The position numbers and the translations under genes are program-made. Shown here one piece after another: positions 1-8,252 of a stretch of DNA of 64,000 nucleotides. The stretch comes from Sphingobium sp. CECT 9361 (GTDB lineage: Bacteria > Pseudomonadota > Alphaproteobacteria > Sphingomonadales > Sphingomonadaceae). The notes below the pieces were generated by a model. It was given only the letters and a program-made list of their open reading frames with translations, made no database searches and was not told the origin of the DNA. The stretch is taken from assembly GCF_918741285.1 (NCBI RefSeq), contig NZ_CAKKNC010000001.1:434001-498000 (forward strand). The letters are read 5' to 3'. How positions within the stretch are numbered: position 1 is the first letter of the stretch; every line of letters starts with the position of its first letter.

Positions 1-251
1 GCCCATGCACTCATCAGGTCGGCATCGGGCGCAGCGGCCAGATCGGCCACGGTGGGCCAGCGCGCGGTGAATTTTTCGAAATAGGGGATGACGGCGGCGA
101 CGGTCGTCTGCTGCAGCATCACTTCGGACAGCCAGACGCGGTAGGGATCGGCGGCGTTCGCACCGGGCGGGGCGCGCCACGGCAACCGTCGGGCGTGGCG
201 GTCATAATGGGCAAGCAGGCGGCTGGCGACCGATGAACTCTCGACGGGCAT
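1..251 (-). CDS. mutY: A/G-specific adenine glycosylase MutY, N-terminal part (cut by window edge)
   Basis: The minus-strand frame beginning with ATG at 251 reads into the window edge and gives 83 residues. It contains LPWR, then PYRVWLSEVMLQQTTV, the characteristic MutY/EndoIII-family N-terminal segment; the glutamate in LSEVMLQQT is the catalytic acid of MutY, which removes adenine mispaired with 8-oxoguanine. The helix-hairpin-helix, iron-sulphur cluster and C-terminal Nudix-like domain lie outside the window. It is divergent from the DciA-like gene with only about 26 bases between the two chosen starts, so their promoters must overlap the coding ends. Confidence 0.88.
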   Translation of the reverse strand, partial: MPVESSSVASRLLAHYDRHARRLPWRAPPGANAADPYRVWLSEVMLQQTTVAAVIPYFEKFTARWPTVADLAAAPDADLMSAW

Positions 252-277
252 GGGCGGGCTATGCCATTAAGCGCGCG

Positions 278-853
278 ATGACGGAACGCTCTGATCCTCC
301 TGCGGCCAAACAAAAAGCTGCGCCGAAGAAGTCGGCCCCCAAAGCGGCACCCAAACCTGCGGACGAACGCCCGCGGATCAACGGGTCGCGTGCGATTGCG
401 GACCTGATGCCGGACATCGGTCGCGCCGCGTTCCGCAAGTTCGGCTTTGTGCAATCGAGCATCGTGACGCGCTGGGGCGATATCGTCGGCGCGCATTATG
501 CCGACATCAGCGCGCCCGACTCGATCAAGTTTCCGGTGGGGAAAAAAGCGGGCGGCACCTTGTCGCTGACTGTCTCCAGCGGCCATGCGACGATGCTGCA
601 GCATGTGCTGCCCGACATCATCGAGCGAGTGAACCGCTTCTTTGGTTACGCGGCGATTGCCAAGGTGACGATGCGGCAAGGGCATGTCGAACCGAAGACG
701 CCGCTGCGCACGCCGCCGCCCAAAAATCTGCGGCCCATACCGGTCGAACTGGGCGACTCGCTGCGCGATATCGGCGATCCCGAATTGCGCGCAGTGCTCG
801 AATCGCTGGCGCAGGGGCTTGCCAATTCCAGCGGATTGCCCAAGATCAGTTGA
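278..853 (+). CDS. dciA: DUF721 (DciA-family) protein, probable replicative helicase operator
   Basis: A 191-residue protein with a basic, Ala/Lys/Pro-rich N terminus (about residues 1-45) followed by a DUF721 domain (about 50-150: NGSRAIADLMPDIGRAAFRKFG, then WGDIVG and a TLSLTVSSGHATML strand region). DUF721 proteins of the DciA type load or activate the replicative helicase DnaB in bacteria lacking DnaC; that role is family knowledge, not visible here. An in-frame ATG at 233 would overlap mutY, so the ATG at 278 (MTERSDPP) is preferred. It is followed by two thioredoxin-fold genes and smc in the same direction, a common alphaproteobacterial arrangement. Confidence 0.75.
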   Translation: MTERSDPPAAKQKAAPKKSAPKAAPKPADERPRINGSRAIADLMPDIGRAAFRKFGFVQSSIVTRWGDIVGAHYADISAPDSIKFPVGKKAGGTLSLTVSSGHATMLQHVLPDIIERVNRFFGYAAIAKVTMRQGHVEPKTPLRTPPPKNLRPIPVELGDSLRDIGDPELRAVLESLAQGLANSSGLPKIS

Positions 854-876
854 TCCTTCCCTATCGAGATTGATTC

Positions 877-1560
877 ATGAAAAAACGCGCATCGGTGCTT
901 GGCCTGCTCGCCCTTATTCCCGCCACCGCCTTTGCCGCGAAGGCCGTGGACTGGACGACGCGCGTTACGCTGTCTCCGGCAGGGGGCTATATGATGGGCA
1001 ACCCCGCCGCGCCGACCAAGATCGTGGAATATATCAGCTATACGTGCAGCCATTGCGCGCATTTCGTGGCGGAGGCTTCCGCGCCGCTGAAGGCCGGTTG
1101 GGTGAAGACCGGCAAAGCGAGCGTCGAAGTGCGCAATGCGGTGCGCGACCGCTATGATCTGACGGCGGCGTTGCTGGCGCGGTGCGGGGGACCGGCGCGC
1201 TTCTATGGCAATCATGAAGCGCTGTTTGCCAATCAGGGGGCGTGGATAGCCGAAGTGGAAGCCTTTGACGCTGCCAAAACGGAGCCGCCGGCGAAGCAGT
1301 CGCCTGCCGCCGTGCTGCAGGAGATCGGCAAGAAGACAGGGCTGTATACGCTGATGGGCAAGCGCGGCTTTACGCCGCAGCAGCTCGACGCCTGCGTCGC
1401 CAGTCCGGCCGCGCTCAAGCAGGTTACGGGCATGACCGAGGAAGCGTGGAAAACGTTGAAGATCACTGGCACGCCCAGCTTTTCGGTGAACGGCAAGCTG
1501 CTCACCAGCACATCGACCTGGGACACGCTGCGCGCTGCATTGCCCGCCGGGACCAAGTGA
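877..1560 (+). CDS. Exported DsbA-like thioredoxin-fold protein (first of a pair)
   Basis: 227 residues with a Sec signal peptide (MKKRASVLGLLALIPATAFA) and a DsbA-like fold. The redox motif is CSHC at residues 57-60 in YTCSHCAHF, and the cis-proline loop is TGTPSF near residue 195. Such proteins oxidise cysteine pairs in the periplasm. It sits 24 bases after the DciA-like gene and is followed 46 bases later by a close paralogue that is a lipoprotein; together they suggest a soluble plus membrane-anchored pair of thiol oxidoreductases. No dsbB partner is nearby, so direction (oxidase or isomerase/reductase) is not settled. Confidence 0.85.
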   Translation: MKKRASVLGLLALIPATAFAAKAVDWTTRVTLSPAGGYMMGNPAAPTKIVEYISYTCSHCAHFVAEASAPLKAGWVKTGKASVEVRNAVRDRYDLTAALLARCGGPARFYGNHEALFANQGAWIAEVEAFDAAKTEPPAKQSPAAVLQEIGKKTGLYTLMGKRGFTPQQLDACVASPAALKQVTGMTEEAWKTLKITGTPSFSVNGKLLTSTSTWDTLRAALPAGTK

Positions 1561-1606
1561 ATTAAACCCGCGCCGATATTGCCCCCAAATGACGGAAACG
1601 CTTCGC

Positions 1607-2347
1607 ATGAAATTTCTGACCGGTCTCGCAACTGCCGCCCTGGCCCTCTCCCTCGCCGCCTGTAGCGAAAAGGACGCGGGCAATGCTTCCGCACCGTCCG
1701 GTGCGCCGGTTGCCACGGTCGCTGCGCCTGCCGGAACGACATGGGCCGATACGGTTGCGACCACGCCCGAAGGCGGATTCGTGATGGGCAATCCCAATGC
1801 GAAGGTGAAGGTCATCGAATTCGCATCCTACACCTGCAGCCATTGCGCGGAGTTCTCCGAGAAGTCGTCGGAGGAAATCCGCAATCTAGTGAACACCGGC
1901 AAGATGAGCTTTGAATCGCGCAATTATGTGCGCGATCCGCTGGACATGACGATGGCGCTGCTGGCGCGCTGCGGTGGCACCGGCCCCTATTTCCCGCTGT
2001 CCGAACAGTTTTTCGCCAATCAGGCGCCGATGTTCGAAAAGGTGCAGAAGATGGGCGATGGCCCCTATCAGACCGCGATGGCCGCGCCGCCGCAGCAGCG
2101 TTTCATCATGCTGGCGAACGACACCGGCCTGCTGGAATTCGCGATGCAGCGCGGCATTGCCGAAGATCAGGGCAAGCAATGCCTGGCCAACACCGCCGAA
2201 GCGGAAAAGCTGGCCAAGGGCGTGCAGGACGCGACGGCGAAGTATAACATTACCGGCACGCCGACCTTCATCATGAACGGCACCGTCGTCGAAAATGCGA
2301 CGACATGGGAAGTGCTGCGCGAAAAGCTCAAGGAAGCAGGCGTCTGA
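1607..2347 (+). CDS. DsbA-like thioredoxin-fold lipoprotein (second of a pair)
   Basis: 246 residues from the ATG at 1607, which places a lipoprotein signal at the very start: MKFLTGLATAALALSLAAC with lipobox LAAC (lipidated Cys19). An ATG 18 bases upstream would give six extra residues and blur the signal. A low-complexity Ala/Ser/Pro linker leads to the thioredoxin fold with CSHC at 77-80 and cis-Pro loop TGTPTF. The core (GGFVMGNPNAKVKVIEFAS) closely repeats that of the upstream gene, so the two arose by duplication. It probably works at the inner or outer membrane surface in the periplasm. Confidence 0.85.
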   Translation: MKFLTGLATAALALSLAACSEKDAGNASAPSGAPVATVAAPAGTTWADTVATTPEGGFVMGNPNAKVKVIEFASYTCSHCAEFSEKSSEEIRNLVNTGKMSFESRNYVRDPLDMTMALLARCGGTGPYFPLSEQFFANQAPMFEKVQKMGDGPYQTAMAAPPQQRFIMLANDTGLLEFAMQRGIAEDQGKQCLANTAEAEKLAKGVQDATAKYNITGTPTFIMNGTVVENATTWEVLREKLKEAGV

Positions 2348-2418
2348 TTGGCGCGCGGGGGGCGGTCTTTCCTTAAGAGTATCTGCACAAGCGCCCTTTG
2401 CTGTAACTGGGGCGTGTC

Positions 2419-5400
2419 GTGCAGATAAGGCGATTGAAACTTAGCGGTTTCAAAAGCTTCGTCGATGCTGCCGAATTGCGGATCGAGCCGGGGCTGACGG
2501 GCATCGTTGGCCCCAATGGCTGCGGCAAGTCCAACCTGCTGGAAGCGATCCGGTGGGTGATGGGCGAATCGAGCGCCAAATCCATGCGCGGCGGTGGCAT
2601 GGAAGATGTGATCTTCGCAGGCACCGCCACTCGCCCGCAGCGCGACTTTGCCGAAGTCTCGCTGATGACCATTCAAGAGCAGGGCGAGCTTTTCCCCTCG
2701 GTCGATGTCGGCGCGGACGGCGAGCTGGAAGTCATTCGCCGGATCGAACGCGGCGCGGGCAGCGCCTATCGCGCCAATGGCCGGGACGTGCGGGCCAAGG
2801 ACGTGTCGCTGATCTTCGCCGATGCGGCGACGGGGGCGCATAGTCCCGCTTTGGTCAGTCAGGGCAAGATCGCCGCCGTGATCGCCGCGCGCCCGCAGGA
2901 ACGGCGCGCCATGCTGGAGGAAGCGGCAGGGATTGCGGGCCTGCATGTGCGGCGGCGCGATGCGGAGCAGAAACTGCGCGCGGCGGAGACCAATCTGGCG
3001 CGGCTGGACGATATTCTTGGCGACATGGACAATCGCGCCAATGCGTTGCGGCGGCAGGCGCGCGCGGCGGAGCGTTATACGCTGTTGTCGGTGCAGATAA
3101 GGACCGCTGAGGCACGGGCGATTTTTGCGCGCTGGCGGGAGGCGGCGGCATCGGCGGACGCGGCGAAGGCAGAGGCGCAGGCTGCCGAAGCCGCTGTGAC
3201 GGCGGCGCAGGAAGCGCAGATGGCCGCGGCGGCGCATGGTCGGGCGGGAGTGGATGCGCTGGCGGAGGCGCGCGCGGTGGCGCAACAGGCGCGCGATGCA
3301 GCGAACGAAGCGGGACATCGGCTGACCGCGCTGACGGCGGAACGCAGCGCGGCGGCACAGCGACTGGCGGACTTGTCCGCGCAAGCCGAGCGGCTGGAGG
3401 AAGATCGCGGGCGCGAAGGGGCGTTGGCGCATGATGCCGCCGAAGCCTTGGAGCGGCTGGCGGGCGAGATCGCGACGCTGAAGGTGCGGATCGCCGAGAC
3501 TCAGGCGGCGGAGCCGGAGCGGGCGGCGCGCGTGGCGCAGGCGGAAACGGCGGCGCGTGACGCTGAAGTCGAACTGGCGCGGGCGATGGCCAAGCAAGCG
3601 GGCGAGCAGGCCGAGTTGCGCGTGGCCGAGGCGGCTTTGGTGGCGGCACGGGGCCGGTTGGAGCGGGCGGAGCGCGATCTGCGGAAGCTGGAGGGCGAAG
3701 TGCGGACCTTGCCGGACGCTGCGCCGCTGGAGCAGAAGCGGCAGGACGCGACCGAGGCGCAGGCAGTGGCGCAAGCGGATCGGCAGGCGGCGGAAGCGAA
3801 CATCGTCGAGGCAGAGGCTGCGCGGGAGAGCGCCAGCGTATCGCGCAGTGCGGCGGAATCGGCGCTGTCGTCTGCCCGCGCGGCGCTGGCGGCGCTGGAT
3901 AGCGAAGCGGCGGCGCTGACCAAGGCAGTCGAGCGGGGGTCTGGTAGTGGGCGGGCGCTGGATCGGGTGAAGGCTGCGCCGGGATATGAACATGCGCTGG
4001 CGGCGGCGCTGGGCGACGATCTGGAAGCGGGTATTGGCGGTGACGGCAAGCGCCGCTGGGCGGGGGGTGCTGCGCTGGCGGACGATCCGGCTGTGCCTGC
4101 TGGCTGTGCGGCGCTGGCCGAACATGTGACGGCCCCGCCCGAACTGGCGCGCAGGCTCGCGCAGGTTGCAGTAGCGGAGGGCGACAGCGGGCAGGTGCTG
4201 GCCGTTGGGCAGCGGCTGGTGACGCTGGACGGGCAGATGCGGCGTTGGGACGGGTTCGTAGCGAGCGAAGGCGGGGCGGAAGCAGCGCAGCGGTTGATCC
4301 GGCTCAATCGGCTGGATGCTATCGCGGCGGCACGACCGGCTCTGGTGGAGGCTGTCGGGGAGGCGCAGGGGGCGCTTGGTTCGGCGGAAGAGGCGGCGCG
4401 GGGGGCTGCTGCGGCACTGACGCAGGGACGGGCCGCGCTGTCCGATGCGGATCAGCGGTTGCGCGCTACGCTGCGGACCATCGACGAGACCAACGGCACG
4501 CTGGAACGGCTGGCGGCGCGGCGGGCGGAGCTGGAAACGCGGTTTGCCGATATGGGCCGGGATTATGCCGCCGCACAGGCTGAGCACGAAGCGGCGCAGG
4601 CGGCGCGCGCAGATATTCCGGATGGATCGGAAATGCGCGAACTGGTGGCCGCGCTTTCGCAGGCAAGCGACCGGGCACGGCTGTCGGTCAGCCAGATGCA
4701 GGCGGATCGGGCGATGGCCGAGCGTGCTATCGCAGCGGATCGAGACCGCATGGCCGCAGCGGACGCCGAAGCGCGTAGCTGGCGTTCGCGCGCAGGCGAA
4801 GCGGCCAAGCGGATTGCCGGGATGGCGGGACGGGCAGAAGCGATTGCGGCGGATCGGGCAGTGCTGATCGGGAAACCCGAAGCGCTGGATGCCGAGATCG
4901 CGACATTGTCGCAGAACACGGCGGCGCTGAACGGTGCGGCGGCGCAGGCGCAACAGGCGGAGCGCGATGCCGAAGCCACCTTGCGCGCTGCCGAAGCGCA
5001 TACGCAGGCGATGGGCGAAGGGGTCAGTCAGGCGCGGGAAGCGCGTGCGGGGGCGGTCGCGCGGGCGGAATCGGCGCAGGAAAAGCGTCGGGAAATGGGG
5101 CGGCTGTCGGGCGAGCGGTTCGAATGTCCGCCGCCGGTGCTGCCCGAAAAGCTGGGCTTCGACAGCGCGACGATCCGGATCGCGCAGACCGAACAGGCCG
5201 AGCAGGACCGGCTGATGGCGGAGCGCGAGCGGATCGGGCCGGTCAATCTGGTAGCGGCGCAGGAACTGGCCGAGCTGGAAGCCGATCAGGCGCGCAGCCG
5301 TGCCGAGAGCGAGGAACTGACGCAGGCGATCCATCGGCTGCGCGGCTCCATCGGCAGTCTCAATCGCGAGGGGCGGCAACGGTTGCTGGCAGCGTTCGAG

Positions 5401-5859
5401 GCGGTGGACGGGCATTTCCGGCGGCTGTTCACGACCTTGTTCAATGGTGGGCAAGCGCATCTGCAACTGATCGACAGCGACGATCCGCTGGAGGCGGGGC
5501 TGGAAATCATGGCGCAGCCGCCGGGCAAGAAGCTGGCGGCGCTGACATTGCTATCAGGCGGGGAGCAAGCGTTGACGGCGGTGGCGCTGATCTTCGGCCT
5601 GTTCCTGACCAATCCCGCGCCGATCTGCGTCCTCGATGAAGTCGATGCGCCGCTGGACGACGCGAATGTCGAGCGGTTCTGCGACCTGCTCGACCGGATG
5701 GTGGCGGATACCAAGACGCGCTATCTGATCGTTACCCACAACGCCGTGACGATGGCGCGGATGCATCGGCTTTTCGGCGTGACGATGGTGGAGCAAGGCG
5801 TCAGCCGCCTCGTCTCGGTCGATCTGGGCGGCGCTGAGCGGTTGCTCGCCGCCGAATAG
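2419..5859 (+). CDS. smc: Chromosome segregation ATPase SMC
   Basis: 1146 residues from a GTG start (MQIRRLKLSGFKSF). Walker A is GPNGCGKSN at 31-39; the C-terminal half-ATPase carries the signature LSGGEQ near residue 1044 and Walker B CVLDEVDAPLDD just after. Between them are two long Ala/Glu/Arg-rich coiled coils (about 170-500 and 640-950) and a hinge near 510-620. Length and order are typical of bacterial SMC, which organises and segregates the nucleoid with ScpA/ScpB (not in the window). The coding strand is extremely GC-rich and repetitive in codon use, producing long meaningless antisense frames. Confidence 0.97.
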   Translation: MQIRRLKLSGFKSFVDAAELRIEPGLTGIVGPNGCGKSNLLEAIRWVMGESSAKSMRGGGMEDVIFAGTATRPQRDFAEVSLMTIQEQGELFPSVDVGADGELEVIRRIERGAGSAYRANGRDVRAKDVSLIFADAATGAHSPALVSQGKIAAVIAARPQERRAMLEEAAGIAGLHVRRRDAEQKLRAAETNLARLDDILGDMDNRANALRRQARAAERYTLLSVQIRTAEARAIFARWREAAASADAAKAEAQAAEAAVTAAQEAQMAAAAHGRAGVDALAEARAVAQQARDAANEAGHRLTALTAERSAAAQRLADLSAQAERLEEDRGREGALAHDAAEALERLAGEIATLKVRIAETQAAEPERAARVAQAETAARDAEVELARAMAKQAGEQAELRVAEAALVAARGRLERAERDLRKLEGEVRTLPDAAPLEQKRQDATEAQAVAQADRQAAEANIVEAEAARESASVSRSAAESALSSARAALAALDSEAAALTKAVERGSGSGRALDRVKAAPGYEHALAAALGDDLEAGIGGDGKRRWAGGAALADDPAVPAGCAALAEHVTAPPELARRLAQVAVAEGDSGQVLAVGQRLVTLDGQMRRWDGFVASEGGAEAAQRLIRLNRLDAIAAARPALVEAVGEAQGALGSAEEAARGAAAALTQGRAALSDADQRLRATLRTIDETNGTLERLAARRAELETRFADMGRDYAAAQAEHEAAQAARADIPDGSEMRELVAALSQASDRARLSVSQMQADRAMAERAIAADRDRMAAADAEARSWRSRAGEAAKRIAGMAGRAEAIAADRAVLIGKPEALDAEIATLSQNTAALNGAAAQAQQAERDAEATLRAAEAHTQAMGEGVSQAREARAGAVARAESAQEKRREMGRLSGERFECPPPVLPEKLGFDSATIRIAQTEQAEQDRLMAERERIGPVNLVAAQELAELEADQARSRAESEELTQAIHRLRGSIGSLNREGRQRLLAAFEAVDGHFRRLFTTLFNGGQAHLQLIDSDDPLEAGLEIMAQPPGKKLAALTLLSGGEQALTAVALIFGLFLTNPAPICVLDEVDAPLDDANVERFCDLLDRMVADTKTRYLIVTHNAVTMARMHRLFGVTMVEQGVSRLVSVDLGGAERLLAAE

Positions 5860-5860
5860 A

Positions 5861-6313
5861 TCAGGCTTTCTTGCTTCTCAGGCGTTTGGCATTGGCGTTG
5901 GCGCCCGATTGCACGGGGGCCATGATCCGGTCGGACGCGGTGCTCGCACGCTTGATGGCGCGGCTGGACTGGACGGCCAGCGCCCGGCCCTGCGCTGCGG
6001 TCATCGGCTTTCCCGACAGCGCCATCGTCATCATCCGCTGCCAGATCGCGAAGCTGTCGGATTGCATGGCGGCCATTGCGCTCCATCCGGCGATGCCAGC
6101 TTGCGAGAAGGCTGTTACTTTTTCCGGCACCATCATCGAGAGTTCGGCATAATCGCCGGTCATCGGGTTGCGCAGGGCATCGGCCATCAGCTTCGTGCGG
6201 TGATCGACGACATAAGCCGAATCGGTCGCCATCGTCCCCATGCGCTGAGTCGATTGGGCCACGGCGCTCCATGACGAGAGCATATCCGCCCATATTCCAA
6301 ATGCATTCTTCAC
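5861..6313 (-). CDS. Phasin-like family protein
   Basis: 150 residues from a GTG at 6313, chosen because AGGAG lies eight bases upstream; an upstream ATG at 6355 has no such site. The protein is helical and amphipathic, with MLSSWSAVAQS near the start, a middle section resembling phasin_2 domains (MADALRNPMTGDYAEL, AGIAGWSAMAAMQ) and a basic, Ala/Lys-rich tail ending in KRLRSKKA like other granule-associated phasins. Phasins coat polyhydroxyalkanoate granules and the basic tail may contact DNA. Assignment rests on general resemblance; it is convergent with smc (one base apart). Confidence 0.6.
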   Translation of the reverse strand: MKNAFGIWADMLSSWSAVAQSTQRMGTMATDSAYVVDHRTKLMADALRNPMTGDYAELSMMVPEKVTAFSQAGIAGWSAMAAMQSDSFAIWQRMMTMALSGKPMTAAQGRALAVQSSRAIKRASTASDRIMAPVQSGANANAKRLRSKKA

Positions 6314-6396
6314 GGGGATTGGCTCCTGTTGTCGTGCGTGAACGCAGGACGACATCCTTTATGTCCGCTTCATACGGCTTTTTGATGGCAGGGCGA

Positions 6397-7299
6397 TTAC
6401 GCGCTGCCGACCACGAGGCAGGCGAGGAACATCAGCAGCCCGGCGAAGCGGTTGGAACGGAACTTGGTCAGCGGGTCCGCGCCGTCTTCCTTCAGCGTCG
6501 CGACCTGCCAGCCAAGATGCAGGGCCATTGGGAGCAATGCCAGCAGGGCCAGCGGTTCAGGGCGAACCTGCCAGATGGCAGCGGCCCAGCAGGCCAGCGC
6601 TCCGGCGTAGAACAACGCCACACCGGGACGGACGCGCTTTCCCATGCGCAAGGCGCTGGACCGGACGCCGATCAGCGAGTCGTCCTCCCGATCCTGCAGC
6701 GCGTAGATGGTGTCGTAACCGATGACCCAGAGGATGCTCCCGGCGTAGAGCGTCAGCCCCGGCGCGGTCAGCGATCCGGCAATTTCGCTCCACCCGACCA
6801 GCGCGGCCCAACTGAAGACCAGCCCCAGCCACGCCTGCGGCCACCAGGTGATGCGCTTCATGAACGGGTAGGCCGCGACCAGTGCAAGGCTGGCGAGGGC
6901 CACGACCTGCGCATAGAGGCGCAACTGAAGCAGGACGATGAGACCGAAGAAGCTGAGCGCAACCAGCCATATCCACGCGACTTTGAGCGAAAGGGCACCG
7001 CTGGCCAAGGGCCGTGCCGCCGTGCGGGCGACTTGCCGGTCCAGATCGCGGTCGACGATGTCGTTATAGACGCAGCCTGCGCCACGCATCGCGATGCTGC
7101 CCAGCAGGAACCATGCGATCATGTCCCACCGCGCAATTGCGCCGCCCGCCAACGCTATCGCCCAGGCACCGGGCCAGAACAGCAGCCACCATCCGATCGG
7201 CCGGTCGAAGCGCGCGAGCAGGGCAAGGCTGCGCCATGTGGCGGGGAGGCGCGCCATCAGGCCACGGGCTTCGCTGTCGGGGACGATATTCTGGGTCAC
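6397..7299 (-). CDS. ubiA: 4-hydroxybenzoate octaprenyltransferase UbiA
   Basis: 300-residue polytopic membrane protein of the UbiA prenyltransferase family. The two Asp-rich prenyl-diphosphate/Mg2+ motifs are present: NDIVDRDLD at 79-87 and YDTIYALQD at 195-203. RPLASG after the first motif is typical of 4-hydroxybenzoate polyprenyltransferase, the first committed membrane step of ubiquinone synthesis. The length equals that of characterised UbiA proteins. It is divergent from rsmE. A COQ9 homologue, also of ubiquinone synthesis, lies at 48.3-48.9 kb. Confidence 0.94.
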   Translation of the reverse strand: MTQNIVPDSEARGLMARLPATWRSLALLARFDRPIGWWLLFWPGAWAIALAGGAIARWDMIAWFLLGSIAMRGAGCVYNDIVDRDLDRQVARTAARPLASGALSLKVAWIWLVALSFFGLIVLLQLRLYAQVVALASLALVAAYPFMKRITWWPQAWLGLVFSWAALVGWSEIAGSLTAPGLTLYAGSILWVIGYDTIYALQDREDDSLIGVRSSALRMGKRVRPGVALFYAGALACWAAAIWQVRPEPLALLALLPMALHLGWQVATLKEDGADPLTKFRSNRFAGLLMFLACLVVGSA

Positions 7300-7396
7300 C
7301 TGTGTTCCGTTCGCCTGTGCTTGTCGAAATGCGGTTCTTGGTCTTTAGAAGAAAGCGGGTCGATATGTTCGGCCGAACGGATGGATGGATTTCTCG

Positions 7397-8149
7397 ATGA
7401 CTGCAACCCCTGCATGGCCGCCGCAAAGCGCACCGCGTTTGTATGTCGAAACGGCATTGGGGGAGGGCGTGTCAGTCGCGGTGGACGGCAATGCAGCGCA
7501 TTACCTGATCAGTGTGATGCGGGTGAAGGCGGATGAGATCGTGCTGCTGTTCGATGGCGCGTCGGGGGAGTGGGCCGCGAAGGCGCGCGATATCCGCAAG
7601 CGCGATCTGGTGCTGGAGTGCGTCGCACAGACCCGCCCGCTGGAAACGACGCCAGATTTCTGGCTGTGCGCCGCGCCGATCAAGAAGGGACGCATCGACC
7701 TGATCGCGGAAAAGGCGTGCGAACTGGGCGTCGCGCGGTTGCAGCCGGTGCTGACCCGGCGCGCAGTGGTGGACAAGCTCAATCTGGATCGGTTGCGTGC
7801 GCATCTGGTGGAGGCTGCCGAACAGTGTGGGCGAACGGCGTTGCCGGAGCTTTCCGAGATGATGAAGCTGGATGCGCTGCTGCGCGACTGGCCCGACGGA
7901 CGGCATCTGTTCTTTGCCGATGAGACGGGCGGCGCGCCGATTGCGGAGGCTTTGGGCGCGCATAAAGGGGCCGCGGCGTTTCTGGTCGGGCCGGAAGGGG
8001 GATTCGATCCGGCAGAACGCGAGGCGATCCGGGCGCACCCCGCTGCAGTGCCAGTATCGCTGGGGCCGCGTATCCTGCGCGCGGAGACAGCGGCCATTGC
8101 CGCTACGGCAGCGTGGATGACGCTGAATGGCGACTGGGCTAAAGAATAA
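7397..8149 (+). CDS. rsmE: 16S rRNA (uracil-1498-N3)-methyltransferase RsmE
   Basis: 250 residues from the ATG at 7397 (MTATPAWPP); an ATG 12 bases upstream adds four residues. The C-terminal SPOUT knot is intact: FLVGPEGGF (GPEGG at 188-192) and SLGPRILRAETA (211-222), the S-adenosylmethionine site. The N-terminal PUA-like domain includes HYLISVMR. RsmE methylates U1498 of 16S rRNA in the small subunit decoding region. It precedes gshA, a neighbour order (rsmE-gshA) frequently seen in alphaproteobacteria. Confidence 0.95.
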   Translation: MTATPAWPPQSAPRLYVETALGEGVSVAVDGNAAHYLISVMRVKADEIVLLFDGASGEWAAKARDIRKRDLVLECVAQTRPLETTPDFWLCAAPIKKGRIDLIAEKACELGVARLQPVLTRRAVVDKLNLDRLRAHLVEAAEQCGRTALPELSEMMKLDALLRDWPDGRHLFFADETGGAPIAEALGAHKGAAAFLVGPEGGFDPAEREAIRAHPAAVPVSLGPRILRAETAAIAATAAWMTLNGDWAKE

Positions 8150-8252
8150 AACAGTTTCGATCCGCAATGGGATTGCGTCGCCGATAGGTCGGGCTTATCT
8201 GCGATCCGTCCGCTCTATTTGACGTGTGCGGGGTAACAGCTAAGGGCGGCGC

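Noticed and set aside
233..277. Upstream start for the DciA-like gene
   Set aside because: It would overlap the mutY start region and adds residues with no family similarity.
2167..5466. Very long open frame antisense to smc
   Set aside because: It lies wholly opposite an unambiguous smc, is Arg/Pro/Gln-rich without any domain, and results from GC-rich third positions.
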